Origin: Paenibacillus sedimenti
GTDB taxonomy: Bacteria > Bacillota > Bacilli > Paenibacillales > NBRC-103111
DNA: 64,000 bases
Reading direction: 5' to 3'
NCBI RefSeq assembly: GCF_014534655.1
Contig: NZ_JACVVD010000012.1
Span: forward strand, 62,001 to 126,000
Below are positions 26,489 to 34,737 of this stretch, piece after piece; within the stretch, counting starts at the first letter, position 1, and every line of letters starts with the position of its first letter. The notes below the pieces were generated by a model that was not told the origin of the DNA, made no database searches, and was given only the letters and a program-made list of their open reading frames with translations. The position numbers were made by a program, and so were the translations under genes.

Positions 26489-26740
26489 TTTTAGATTTAT
26501 TATAAATGATGGGGGGACATAAAGGAAGGGTTTGCCCCGGATATTTGTTAATGGCCTAAATGAAAGCGGATTCATATAGAAAAAATTAAATTTATTCAGT
26601 ATTATTCGAAATATTCGATATGTAAAATCTAAAATAAAAGTTATAATGAAATAAATGTAGAAAGCGCATTCAAAAATTTTATTGACAAATATTTGAAGCG
26701 AAAATAAAATATAAATATGAAATGATTTAGATTTATTTAA
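26489..26740. promoter_or_regulatory. Control region between regulator 2 and module 2
   Basis: TTGACA (26682-26687), a 17-base spacer and TAAAAT (26705-26710) form a good SigA promoter for module 2. A weak cre-like AGAAAGCGCATTCA lies just upstream at 26660-26673. The motif TTTAGATTTAT(T) occurs at 26490-26501, inverted at 26624-26635 as AAAATCTAAAAT, and again at 26727-26737, which makes it a candidate binding site for regulator 2. There is no gene in this ~340-base gap. Confidence 0.5.
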
Positions 26741-26809
26741 AACAAAAGATGTTCATCACGAGTATACCACATAACCATTCATACCAATTTTTGAAGGGGG
26801 AAAGGATCA

Positions 26810-28111
26810 ATGAAGAAAGCGATTATCACGGCAATGGTATTGGTTCTCAGCATGGTCTTGGTATTGTCGGGGTGCAGCACAAGCACTTCAAGCGGCGGGT
26901 CGGGTGGCAAATCAGGCACGGGAACGAAGCTGGTTCTCTGGACATTCAATGAACTGCACGGCAAGTTCTATCAGAGCATGGCGGAGATGTGGAACAAAGC
27001 GAATCCTGATCAACAGATTGAATTGCAAGCGGATACATTGCCTTATGACGATATGCACAATAAGCTGCTCGTTGCTCTGCAATCCGGTACGGGAGCACCT
27101 GACCTGGCGGATATTGAAATTAGTAAATTCCCGAACTTCTTGAAAGGCACGCCTCAGCTGGTTGAATTGAACAGCATTGTTGACCCGGAAGTAAAGAATA
27201 TCGTCAAATCCAGAGTCGATATTTACGCCAAAGAAGGCAAATATTACGGCATCGATTTCCATGTCGGCGCAGCGGTTATTTATTACAATAAAGAAATTCT
27301 CGATAAAGCAGGCGTCAATGCGGATTCGATCGTGACTTGGGCCGATTATGAGGAAGCGGGTAAAAAGGTGCTTGCAGCGACGGGCAAACCGATGACAACG
27401 CTGGAAACATCCGACCAATGGTCGTTCTGGCCGCTCATTTCCCAGCAGAAATCCGATTATTTGGATAAAGACGGCAAAGTCATCTTAGATAACGATATCA
27501 ATACGAAAACATTGCAATTCTTGCAAAAGCTTGTCAAAGAAAAAGTGGCTGTCACCGCGCCAGGCGGTGGTCATCACGCAGAAGAGTATTACGGTTTCAT
27601 GAATAAAGGCGGCGCAGCTTCCATCTGGATGCCAATGTGGTACATGGGCCGTTTCACCGACTATATGCCGGACCTGAAAGGCAAAATCATCATCAAACCG
27701 ATGCCGGTTTGGGAAAAAGGCCAATTCCGCTCAGCGGGTATGGGCGGTACGGGAACTGCCGTTACGAAGCAATCCAAAAATCAGGATTTGGCAATGAAGT
27801 TCCTTTCTTACGCGAAGCTGTCCAAGGAAGGCAATATTCAGATCTGGAAGCAGCTCGGTTTTGACCCGATCCGTATCGAGGTGTGGGGCATGAAGGAACT
27901 GCAGGAAGAAAACAAATTTACGCAATTCTTCGGCAAAGATATTTTCAAAACGCTGGATTCAGTGAAAAATGAGATTTACCCGATCAACGTCGGCGAGAAA
28001 ATACCGGTAGCCTCGGATGCGGTCAAAACAAAAATAATGCCAAGTGTGCTGCAAGACGGTAAAGATGCTGTACAAACGCTTAAGGATGTTTCGAACGAAC
28101 TGCGTAAGTAG
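26810..28111 (+). CDS. ABC sugar transporter substrate-binding lipoprotein, module 2
   Basis: Extracellular solute-binding protein, family 1 type, 433 residues. The lipobox is LVLSGC with Cys near residue 22, followed by a Ser/Gly-rich linker. The mature part starts GTKLVLWTFNELHGKFYQSM and has the family segment GTGAPDLADIEISKFPNFL. It delivers ligand to the permeases encoded downstream. It is only distantly similar to the module 1 binding protein, so the two systems may prefer different oligosaccharides. A GGGGGAAAGG site precedes the ATG. No ATPase is encoded nearby. Confidence 0.93.
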   Translation: MKKAIITAMVLVLSMVLVLSGCSTSTSSGGSGGKSGTGTKLVLWTFNELHGKFYQSMAEMWNKANPDQQIELQADTLPYDDMHNKLLVALQSGTGAPDLADIEISKFPNFLKGTPQLVELNSIVDPEVKNIVKSRVDIYAKEGKYYGIDFHVGAAVIYYNKEILDKAGVNADSIVTWADYEEAGKKVLAATGKPMTTLETSDQWSFWPLISQQKSDYLDKDGKVILDNDINTKTLQFLQKLVKEKVAVTAPGGGHHAEEYYGFMNKGGAASIWMPMWYMGRFTDYMPDLKGKIIIKPMPVWEKGQFRSAGMGGTGTAVTKQSKNQDLAMKFLSYAKLSKEGNIQIWKQLGFDPIRIEVWGMKELQEENKFTQFFGKDIFKTLDSVKNEIYPINVGEKIPVASDAVKTKIMPSVLQDGKDAVQTLKDVSNELRK

Positions 28112-28202
28112 TATGACTGTCAGGTAGAAAATGTCACTAGCTTTGTGAATAGCGAAACTATTTGCAGGGCTAGTGATTATCGCATTGGGAAGGAGGGCTA
28201 TG

Positions 28203-29138
28203 ATGGAGACTCAACAAGCAGTTGTATCGACGACCCGGAAGAAACGTGCTGCCGGCGGCGGTCTGCTTTATTCGCAAAAAGTTGCGCCTTATGTGTTTGT
28301 TTTGCCGTTTATTCTATCATTTTTAATTTTTTTCGCTTATCCCGTCGTCAGCACGGTCATCATGAGCTTTCAAGAGGTGCTGCCGGATCAAACGCGCTTT
28401 ATCGGCTTTGCTAACTACAAGAAGTTGTTGAACCCGGATTTCTACAAGGCTTTGCTGAATAACACGAAATATACGTTCTGGACGCTGCTTATACTGATTC
28501 CCGTTCCTTTGGTGCTCGCTGTCTTATTGAATTCGAAAATCATGAAGGCACGCAATTTTTTTCGGGCCTCTCTTTTTATTCCGGCCTTAACTTCCGTCGT
28601 TGTGGCGGGTACGATCTTCAGGCTTATATTCGGGGAGCTGGACGGTTCCTTGCTCAACTCATTCATGCATATGATCGGGCTGGAAAGCCAAAAATGGCTG
28701 CGAAGCTCGGGGACTGCGATGTTTGCGATGGTGCTGCTGGCGACATGGCGCTGGACGGGCATCAATATTTTGTATTTCTTATCGGCACTGCAAAGCATTC
28801 CGAATGAACTGTACGAATCAGCAGAAATGGACGGAGCGAGTGTATGGCAGAAGTTCCGCAGCATCACGCTTCCGCTATTGAAGCCGGTGACGATTTATGT
28901 TCTGACCATCAGCATCTATGGCGGATATTCGATGTTCGTCGAGAGCTATACGATGTTTAATGGCAATAACTCACCGAATCAGATTGGCCTGACAATGATC
29001 GGCTACATCTATAAACAAGGTTTAGAGTCCAATAATCTCGGTTTTGGCTCGGCCATCGGTCTGACGCTCCTCGTGATCACGCTGCTTGTCAATCTCGTGC
29101 AACTAAAATCTTTCGGACTTTTCAAAAAGGAGGAGTAA
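28203..29138 (+). CDS. ABC sugar transporter permease, module 2 (MalF-like)
   Basis: Permease of 311 residues with six spans. The EAA loop is present as ESAEMDGASVWQKFRSITLP. A basic, Thr-rich cytosolic N terminus of about 20 residues precedes TM1. AGGAGG at 28191-28196 is six bases before ATG 28203. The adjacent ATG at 28200 is three bases away, and a frame opening at 28173 starts before the site, so 28203 is chosen. Four bases separate it from the partner permease. Confidence 0.92.
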   Translation: METQQAVVSTTRKKRAAGGGLLYSQKVAPYVFVLPFILSFLIFFAYPVVSTVIMSFQEVLPDQTRFIGFANYKKLLNPDFYKALLNNTKYTFWTLLILIPVPLVLAVLLNSKIMKARNFFRASLFIPALTSVVVAGTIFRLIFGELDGSLLNSFMHMIGLESQKWLRSSGTAMFAMVLLATWRWTGINILYFLSALQSIPNELYESAEMDGASVWQKFRSITLPLLKPVTIYVLTISIYGGYSMFVESYTMFNGNNSPNQIGLTMIGYIYKQGLESNNLGFGSAIGLTLLVITLLVNLVQLKSFGLFKKEE

Positions 29139-29142
29139 ATCA

Positions 29143-29988
29143 ATGAAAGAACGCGGATCCTGGTCGCTGCCGTCAGTCCTGATGCTCCTTCTGTTTATCG
29201 TGCTTGCGATAGCTTCGCTTTTTCCGCTGTACGCCCTCTTTCTGGCTTCGCTCAAGCCGTCCAAAGAGCTGCTGCGATATGGCCTGAATGTCAAACTGCA
29301 ATGGGAAATCATGAGCTTGAAAAATTATTCGTTCATCTTATCAGGCGCTGCCAAAAACTATTTTAACTGGTACAAAAACAGTTTGGTGATTACCGTGATT
29401 TTCACCGCCGTCAGCTTGCTTTTCTCCTCCATGGTCGGTTACGGACTTGCCAAATATAACTTTAAAGGCAAAAACCTGATCTTCACCATGGTGCTTCTCG
29501 TCATGATGATTCCTGTAGAGATCATTATGCTCCCGCTGTATAAACTCATGATCGGGCTGAAGCTGATCAACACCATTGCTGGGGTGATTCTGCCTTTTGT
29601 CGTTGCGCCGCTGCCGATCTTCTTCTTCCGCCAGTATGCGGCCGATCTGCCGAAGGATTTCCTCGATGCCGGACGGATCGACGGCTGCTCGGAGTTTGGC
29701 ATCTTCTTCCGCATCATGGTGCCTCTGATGGCGCCGGCTTTTGGCGCGATGACGATTCTGCAAGCGATGGGAAGCTGGAACAATTTCTTATGGCCGCTTA
29801 TTGTCCTGCGTACGAATGAGAGCTTCACGCTGCCGATCGGGCTTTCCAGCCTGCTCACCCCGTACGGCAACAATTATGATGTTCTGGTTGCTGGCTCGGT
29901 ACTGGCGATTCTGCCGATCCTCATTCTGTTCGTTTTCTTCCAGCGTTATTTCGTGTCAGGACTGACTGTCGGCGGGGTAAAAGGTTAG
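29143..29988 (+). CDS. ABC sugar transporter permease, module 2 (MalG-like)
   Basis: Permease of 281 residues with six spans. The EAA-loop equivalent is DAGRIDGCSEFGIFFRIMVP, and the C terminus ends GVKG as in MalG-type subunits. AAAAGGAGGAG precedes the start. It pairs with the upstream permease and depends on an ATPase encoded elsewhere. The cytosolic GH43 gene follows after 62 bases. Confidence 0.92.
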   Translation: MKERGSWSLPSVLMLLLFIVLAIASLFPLYALFLASLKPSKELLRYGLNVKLQWEIMSLKNYSFILSGAAKNYFNWYKNSLVITVIFTAVSLLFSSMVGYGLAKYNFKGKNLIFTMVLLVMMIPVEIIMLPLYKLMIGLKLINTIAGVILPFVVAPLPIFFFRQYAADLPKDFLDAGRIDGCSEFGIFFRIMVPLMAPAFGAMTILQAMGSWNNFLWPLIVLRTNESFTLPIGLSSLLTPYGNNYDVLVAGSVLAILPILILFVFFQRYFVSGLTVGGVKG

Positions 29989-30050
29989 CGGTGTTAAGGT
30001 AAAGCTGCGCACACCATGGACCCCAAATGATAAAGAGAGAAGGAACCTAC

Positions 30051-31025
30051 ATGGAATCATCTGAATTGATGCTAGAGAAGTTCGTCAATCCGATCATTGA
30101 GCAGCGGGCCGATCCGTGGGCATACAAACATACGGATGGTTATTATTACTTCACGGCTTCCGTTCCCGAATATGATCGGATTGAATTGCGCCGGGCACTG
30201 GCCATCCAGGAACTTGCTGCAGCCGAGCCTGTTACGGTATGGCGCAAATATGCGGCCGGACTCATGAGCTCCAACATCTGGGCACCCGAGATTCATTATA
30301 TCGATGGCAAATGGTATATCTATTTCGCAGCGGCGCGTACGACGGAAACGAACAACGGCCTGTTTGATCACCGGATGTTCGTGCTTGAAAACGACTCGGA
30401 GAATCCGCTGGAAGGCGAATGGGTCGAAAAGGGCCAGCTCCGCACGAACTGGGAGTCGTTCTCCTTGGATGCGACGCAATTCGAGCATAACGGCGTTCAT
30501 TACCTCGTATGGGCGCAGAAGGATCCGGCCATTTACGGCAACTCGAATCTGTACATCGCTCCGCTGGATAATCCATGGACGATTCGCGGACAGCAAGTGA
30601 TGATTTCGAAGCCCGAGTACGACTGGGAAACGATTGGTTTTCACGTGAACGAAGGCGCCGCCGTCATCAAAAAGAACGGAAAAATCTTCATCAGCTACTC
30701 GGCCAGCGCGACCGACTACAACTATGCGATGGGGCTATTGACTGCATCCGCAGACAGTGATTTGCTGGACCCAAGCTCCTGGAGCAAAAGCCCGAAACCC
30801 GTGTTTACGACAAGCGAAGCAACCGGGCAGTATGGTCCGGGGCATAACAGCTTTACCGTTTCGCGGGACGGGAGCGAGGATATCTTGATCTACCATGCGC
30901 GCAATTATAAGGAGATCACTGGTGATCCGCTGTATGATCCGAACCGCCATATGCGTGCACAGCGACTGGGCTGGAACGAAGACGGGACGCCGAATTTCGG
31001 CGTACCTGTCGCTGATGGGGAGTAA
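30051..31025 (+). CDS. Glycoside hydrolase family 43, cytosolic, module 2
   Basis: A 324-residue GH43 enzyme without signal peptide, close paralogue of the enzyme at 20978-21958 over its whole length. The catalytic landmarks are conserved: D21 in QRADPW, the Asp in SLDATQF and the Glu in HVNEGAAV. It probably removes arabinose or xylose from imported oligosaccharides. The ATG at 30051 follows GAAGGA at a good distance, and an in-frame ATG at 30027 lies before that site. GC is higher than in the module 1 copy, so the two have diverged for some time. It is the last gene of module 2. Confidence 0.9.
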   Translation: MESSELMLEKFVNPIIEQRADPWAYKHTDGYYYFTASVPEYDRIELRRALAIQELAAAEPVTVWRKYAAGLMSSNIWAPEIHYIDGKWYIYFAAARTTETNNGLFDHRMFVLENDSENPLEGEWVEKGQLRTNWESFSLDATQFEHNGVHYLVWAQKDPAIYGNSNLYIAPLDNPWTIRGQQVMISKPEYDWETIGFHVNEGAAVIKKNGKIFISYSASATDYNYAMGLLTASADSDLLDPSSWSKSPKPVFTTSEATGQYGPGHNSFTVSRDGSEDILIYHARNYKEITGDPLYDPNRHMRAQRLGWNEDGTPNFGVPVADGE

Positions 31026-31055
31026 GTCTGACGAACTTATGGATTAGGAAACTAA

Positions 31056-31100
31056 GCAGCATTCTCGATTTGATGTCGAGGGTGCTGTTTTCTGTTTTTT
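31056..31100 (+). terminator. Rho-independent terminator after module 2
   Basis: CAGCA-TT-CTCGA (31057-31068) pairs with TCGAG-GG-TGCTG (31076-31087), then a long T-rich tract. Confidence 0.85.
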
Positions 31101-31127
31101 TGCCCGCATACGCTAATAGGGAGGAAC

Positions 31128-31262
31128 AAACTGCAAAAAGTGCCGCTAAATCAGCCAAACAAGTGGCTTTTTCCATTTTTGCCTCAAATACCGGCACAAT
31201 ATGCAGGTAAATAGATGAATGAGGCCGTTTGCCTAAAATTGACGGCATATTATGCAGTTCGC
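31128..31262. repeat. Cluster of related inverted repeats
   Basis: AACTGCAAAAAGTGCCG near 31131 is echoed in inverted form by CGGCACAATATGCAG near 31192 and by ACGGCATATTATGCAGTT near 31239. A smaller GCCAAACAAGTGGC hairpin lies between them. The stretch has no credible reading frame and looks like an extragenic palindromic element. The whole gap 31026-31437 holds this, the terminator before it and the promoter after it. Confidence 0.5.
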
Positions 31263-31341
31263 TTCTTGAATGGCAGGAGATGAGCACATAACGGATAATC
31301 CTATTTCGCGAATCGTGAAAGATGCGGAAAGAAAAATCTCA

Positions 31342-31371
31342 TTGACACGATACAGAACTGTACTGTATCAT
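31342..31371 (+). promoter_or_regulatory. Promoter with an embedded operator palindrome
   Basis: TTGACA (31342-31347), an 18-base spacer and TATCAT (31366-31371). GATACAG (31349-31355), seven bases, then CTGTATC (31363-31369) is a perfect inverted repeat filling the spacer. This is the layout of TetR-type repressor sites. No regulator gene is adjacent. Confidence 0.65.
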
Positions 31372-31437
31372 TACACATGGAACAAGACAAAACTGTTCCG
31401 TTCCTATTGTGATGATATCAATCTTAGGAGGATTCTT

Positions 31438-32202
31438 ATGGAGAAATACGCAGGCAAGAAGGCAGTCGTAACCGGAGGGACGATCGGCATGGGGCTTGCG
31501 ATCGTCAAGGCGCTCATCGATGGAGGCGCGGAAGTGCTGTTGACCGGTCGGAACGAAAAGAACCTCGAAGCGGCACGACGAGAGTTTGGGCCGCGGGTCC
31601 ACGTTGTGCGATCCGACGCGGCGAGCTTGGCTGATATCAACGCACTTGGAGCGATCGTTGAAGAAAAGTTGGGTCAGATCGACTTCGTGTCCATAAACGC
31701 CGGCTTCTCGCAGCTCGAGCCTTTCGATCAGGTAACCGAGGAATCGTACGACCGGCAGTTCGACATTAATACGAAGGGAGCGTTCTTCACGGTGCAGCGC
31801 CTGGCTCCGCTCGTCAAGGATGGCGGGTCATTCGTCTTCACCACCTCCGTCGCCAACGTGATGGGCATCCCAGGCATGAATGTCTACTCCGGGGCGAAGG
31901 CGGCTCTTCGATCGTTCGCCAAGGTATTCGCCGCCGAACTGCTGCCGAGGGGAATTCGAGTGAACGCGGTAAGCCCCGGGTTCGTCAAAACGCCGACGAT
32001 GGGCGTTGCCGGAGCATCCGAAGAGGCACTGGCAGCCTTCGAGAAGGAAGGGAACGAGATCACGCCAATGGGGCGCATAGGTATGCCTGATGAGGTCGCT
32101 CGAGCGGTGCTGTTCCTGGCATTTGACGCAACATTCACAACAGGGGTCGAGCTGGCTGTCGATGGGGGTATCGCGCAGGGCATCACCGCTCCGCATCAGT
32201 AG
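31438..32202 (+). CDS. Short-chain dehydrogenase/reductase
   Basis: A 254-residue classical SDR. The cofactor motif TGGTIGMG lies at about residues 12-19, NAG is found in the segment [12 protein letters not shown], the catalytic Tyr-x3-Lys lies in [14 protein letters not shown], and the C terminus is [13 protein letters not shown], the usual SDR ending. AGGAGG at 31426-31431 sets the start at 31438. The in-frame ATG at 31270 lies upstream of the promoter. It is 30 bases before an oxidoreductase gene and probably cotranscribed with it from the operator-bearing promoter. Confidence 0.92.
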   Translation: MEKYAGKKAVVTGGTIGMGLAIVKALIDGGAEVLLTGRNEKNLEAARREFGPRVHVVRSDAASLADINALGAIVEEKLGQIDFVSINAGFSQLEPFDQVTEESYDRQFDINTKGAFFTVQRLAPLVKDGGSFVFTTSVANVMGIPGMNVYSGAKAALRSFAKVFAAELLPRGIRVNAVSPGFVKTPTMGVAGASEEALAAFEKEGNEITPMGRIGMPDEVARAVLFLAFDATFTTGVELAVDGGIAQGITAPHQ

Positions 32203-32232
32203 AAATTATATTTATCACAAGGAGGAAATAAG

Positions 32233-33105
32233 ATGAGTGAAGTATCCATTATCGGTTTGGGCCCAATGGGCTCGGCGCTCGCACGGGCGCTGCTTGCTAA
32301 CGGCAAGCGTGTCACGGTTTGGAACCGGACCGGCGCCAACGCGGAACCCCTGGTTCGTGAGGGGACGGTCCTAGCACCTAGCGCGGCTTCTGCAATAGAG
32401 GCGAGCCCTGTCACGATCATCTGCGTCGCCAATTACGAGACTTCGTACAAAATCCTCGATACGAAAGAAACCGTTTCTGCCCTCGCCGGTCGAATGCTGG
32501 TTCAGCTGAGCACGGGCACCCCTCAGCAGGCACGAGACAACGAAACGTGGGCCCATAAGAGAGGTGCCGATTACCTTGACGGCGCTATCGCGGCCACTCC
32601 GAGCCAGATGGGGAGACCGGACACCACGATTTTCACATCGGGTTCAAATACCGCTTTTCGCAAGAGTGAACCGTTTCTGAAGGACCTTGCCGGAAATGTG
32701 CTTTATCTGGGTGAGCAGGTCGGTTCGGCGTCAGCGTATGATTTGGCATTTCTCGCAAACTTATTCGGTTCGATGTTTGGGTTCGTTCACGCCGCACGTA
32801 TTCTTGAATCGGAGGGACTTCGCGTGGATTCTTTCGGAAGCATGATGGCCGATATCGCTCCGATTATGGGTGAAATCAATAAACACAATGGTCAAGTAAT
32901 GCAATCAGGAATGTACGAGAATCCCGAAAGTACGATGAAGACCTGCGCGAACACTGGAGAACTGTTCGTGCAGCAAGCTCGAGAAGCGCAAATTAACTCC
33001 GAGTTTCCGGTATTTGCCCAGGGCCTTTTTAGAAAAGCGATGGCTGCAGGTTACGGAGACGAAGAATTTGGCGCTCTCATCAAAGTACTGCGCGAGAACG
33101 CCTGA
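32233..33105 (+). CDS. NAD(P)-binding oxidoreductase of the imine reductase-like/6PGDH family
   Basis: A 290-residue protein. The N-terminal Rossmann domain has GLGPMGSALARALLANGKRVTVWNRTG, which implies NADPH preference through the Arg after the second strand. The C-terminal helical dimerisation domain is typical of beta-hydroxyacid dehydrogenases and imine reductases. DYLDGAIAATPSQMG is close to the imine-reductase pattern. It could reduce cyclic imines or a related carbonyl. AAGGAGGAAAT precedes the ATG. It shares a putative operon with the SDR. Confidence 0.85.
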   Translation: MSEVSIIGLGPMGSALARALLANGKRVTVWNRTGANAEPLVREGTVLAPSAASAIEASPVTIICVANYETSYKILDTKETVSALAGRMLVQLSTGTPQQARDNETWAHKRGADYLDGAIAATPSQMGRPDTTIFTSGSNTAFRKSEPFLKDLAGNVLYLGEQVGSASAYDLAFLANLFGSMFGFVHAARILESEGLRVDSFGSMMADIAPIMGEINKHNGQVMQSGMYENPESTMKTCANTGELFVQQAREAQINSEFPVFAQGLFRKAMAAGYGDEEFGALIKVLRENA

Positions 33106-33141
33106 TTCTTTTACATATAGGGGTATTTCTTTGAAGTTATT

Positions 33142-33459
33142 TTATTTGGATGCGAGCTTGCGGCTCGGCGGGCGCAGTGCCCATGATGCGATGACTAATG
33201 CGAGAAATACGAGAGGCTGTGCGATCAGCGCTGGACCTTCGCCTGAGAAGGCGTGCGATAGAGCCGCGCCGGAGAGTTCGAAGAAAAAACCGGCATAGGC
33301 CCATTCCTTGAGGCGCGGAAAGCGCGGTATCACTATGGCGATAACCCCAAGAAGTTTCCAGAGCCCTAGGATGGTGGCAAGATATGCCGGGTAGCCCAGA
33401 CCGCTCAATACCTCGATTTGATGTTCCCCATGGGTGATGAAGAAGGCATATTCTAGCAA
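33142..33459 (-). pseudogene. DoxX-family protein lacking its first membrane segment
   Basis: The 105 residues match the C-terminal three quarters of DoxX-like proteins: LGYPAYLATILGLWKLLGVIAIVIP, then RLKEWAYAGFFFELSGAALSHAFSGEG. The usual N-terminal membrane helix (~25 residues) is missing. The frame stays open upstream into the end of the neighbouring spermidine-synthase-like gene without a matching sequence. The first possible start is a TTG at 33459 with no ribosome binding site. Truncation by a deletion is likely, although translation coupled to the upstream gene cannot be excluded. Confidence 0.55.
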
Positions 33460-33497
33460 ATAAGCTATGTTGAGATTTCTACGGATTGCTCTGTTTG

Positions 33498-34241
33498 CTA
33501 TTGGCTGTCCGTAATGATGTGCCCTTGTCCGGGCTCGATCTCAGTGAAGCCTGCCATATTGCGCAATTGGAATCCGATCGGCTTGTTTCTGCCAACGATA
33601 ATGATGTTTTGGATGTCGGCATTCCCCTCTGACCGCAGGGCAAACGATTGGGTATAAGCGAACTCTTCGCGAAGAGTCGTATGTATAGCGTTAATTAATG
33701 GGTCATGGTCACCTTTTCCCATCAGATTCATGATGATAGATCCCCCGGAATCAAGTTTATCTCTAGCTATTTGGAAAAATTCCTTGGATATCAAATGTCG
33801 TGGAGTCCCCTTTTCGGTGAAAGCATCCAAAATCATATAATCATAGTTATGTGCATCTTCGCTACAGAGAATATGGCGACCATCACCAACGACTACATTA
33901 TCGAGGCGGTATCCAAAATACTTCTTGCTTAACTCCAAGACCTTGTCGTCCAGCTCAGCAACTTTAAACCGTTTTTCCGGAAAATGACCGGCTATCGTTC
34001 CAATCCCGTGTCCGATGACAAATACGTCTTCGAAAGACGGATTGTTAAACTCCATGAAGTGGATTATGGCCCTCGGATATTCAAACAGAATTCGTGCAGG
34101 ATTATTCAAATCCATCGCACCCTGTACAGCCTGATTGGCAAACTGCAGGACTCGGAATTTGCCTTTTTCGCCATATAACTCCGTAGTGTCGTAAACAGAT
34201 ATCTCATGATTATGGCTGGACTCCTTGAACAATAAATGCAA
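33498..34241 (-). CDS. Spermidine synthase-like methyltransferase-fold protein
   Basis: A 247-residue protein with the spermidine synthase fold: VIGHGIGTIAGHFPEKRFKVAELDDKVLELSKKYFG, where the glycine-rich loop reads GHGIGT rather than the usual GGGDGG, then VVVGDGRHIL and YDYMILDAFTEKGTP. The first Gly-rich loop is altered and the polyamine-binding part is weak, so polyamine synthesis is uncertain. It resembles the soluble halves of fused MFS/spermidine synthase-like proteins. An independent terminator lies upstream in the shared intergenic region. It is cotranscribed, if at all, with the truncated DoxX gene. Confidence 0.75.
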   Translation of the reverse strand: MHLLFKESSHNHEISVYDTTELYGEKGKFRVLQFANQAVQGAMDLNNPARILFEYPRAIIHFMEFNNPSFEDVFVIGHGIGTIAGHFPEKRFKVAELDDKVLELSKKYFGYRLDNVVVGDGRHILCSEDAHNYDYMILDAFTEKGTPRHLISKEFFQIARDKLDSGGSIIMNLMGKGDHDPLINAIHTTLREEFAYTQSFALRSEGNADIQNIIIVGRNKPIGFQLRNMAGFTEIEPGQGHIITDSQ

Positions 34242-34275
34242 GTTAACGCTCTCCTTCGAGATGAGTTTTAATAAT

Positions 34276-34318
34276 AAAGGATCATCAGGCAGCGAAAACT
34301 ACCTGGTGATCCTTTTAT
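34276..34318. terminator. Bidirectional-type terminator
   Basis: AAAGGATCATCAGG (34276-34289) pairs with CCTGGTGATCCTTTT (34302-34316) over 14 bases with one mismatch. A-rich and T-rich flanks lie on the two sides. On the minus strand it would end the VOC operon read from 35613 to 34320. Confidence 0.8.
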
Positions 34319-34319
34319 T

Positions 34320-34736
34320 TTAAGCATGCTCGATAGCGCTTTGATCCATATAAATCAATTCCCAAAGATGACCGTCGATATCATGAAAGCTCCAAGCATA
34401 CATAAAACCCTGGTCCATCGGATCATTTGCTGGTTTTCCGCCGGCGGCCAGCGCTTTATTGACAAGCTCATCCACTTCTTGCTTGCTTTGAGCGGATAAT
34501 CCCATAATAACTTCTGAATTTGAAACGGTGTCCGTGACTTCTTTTTTCGTAAAAGATTTATAAAATTCTTCCATCAACAACATGACGAATGTATTCTCGT
34601 TAATTACCATACACCCTGCGTTGTCATCGGTAAATTGGGAGTTGAATTCAAAGCCTACTGTTTTAAAAAATTCAATGGATTTACTCAGATCTTTAACCGG
34701 GAGATTCACGTAAGTTTGATTCGCTCTAAGTGCCAT
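34320..34736 (-). CDS. VOC (glyoxalase-like) family protein
   Basis: A 138-residue vicinal-oxygen-chelate protein of the YybH/PhnB-like type: NLPVKDLSKSIEFFKTVGFEF at the N terminus and FHDIDGHLWELIYMD at the C terminus. Metal-ligand positions are only partly conserved. It lies two bases after the SRPBCC gene in the same direction, the third gene of an ArsR-SRPBCC-VOC operon, a common small-stress cluster. Function is unassigned. The terminator lies immediately downstream. Confidence 0.88.
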   Translation of the reverse strand: MALRANQTYVNLPVKDLSKSIEFFKTVGFEFNSQFTDDNAGCMVINENTFVMLLMEEFYKSFTKKEVTDTVSNSEVIMGLSAQSKQEVDELVNKALAAGGKPANDPMDQGFMYAWSFHDIDGHLWELIYMDQSAIEHA

Positions 34737-34737
34737 A

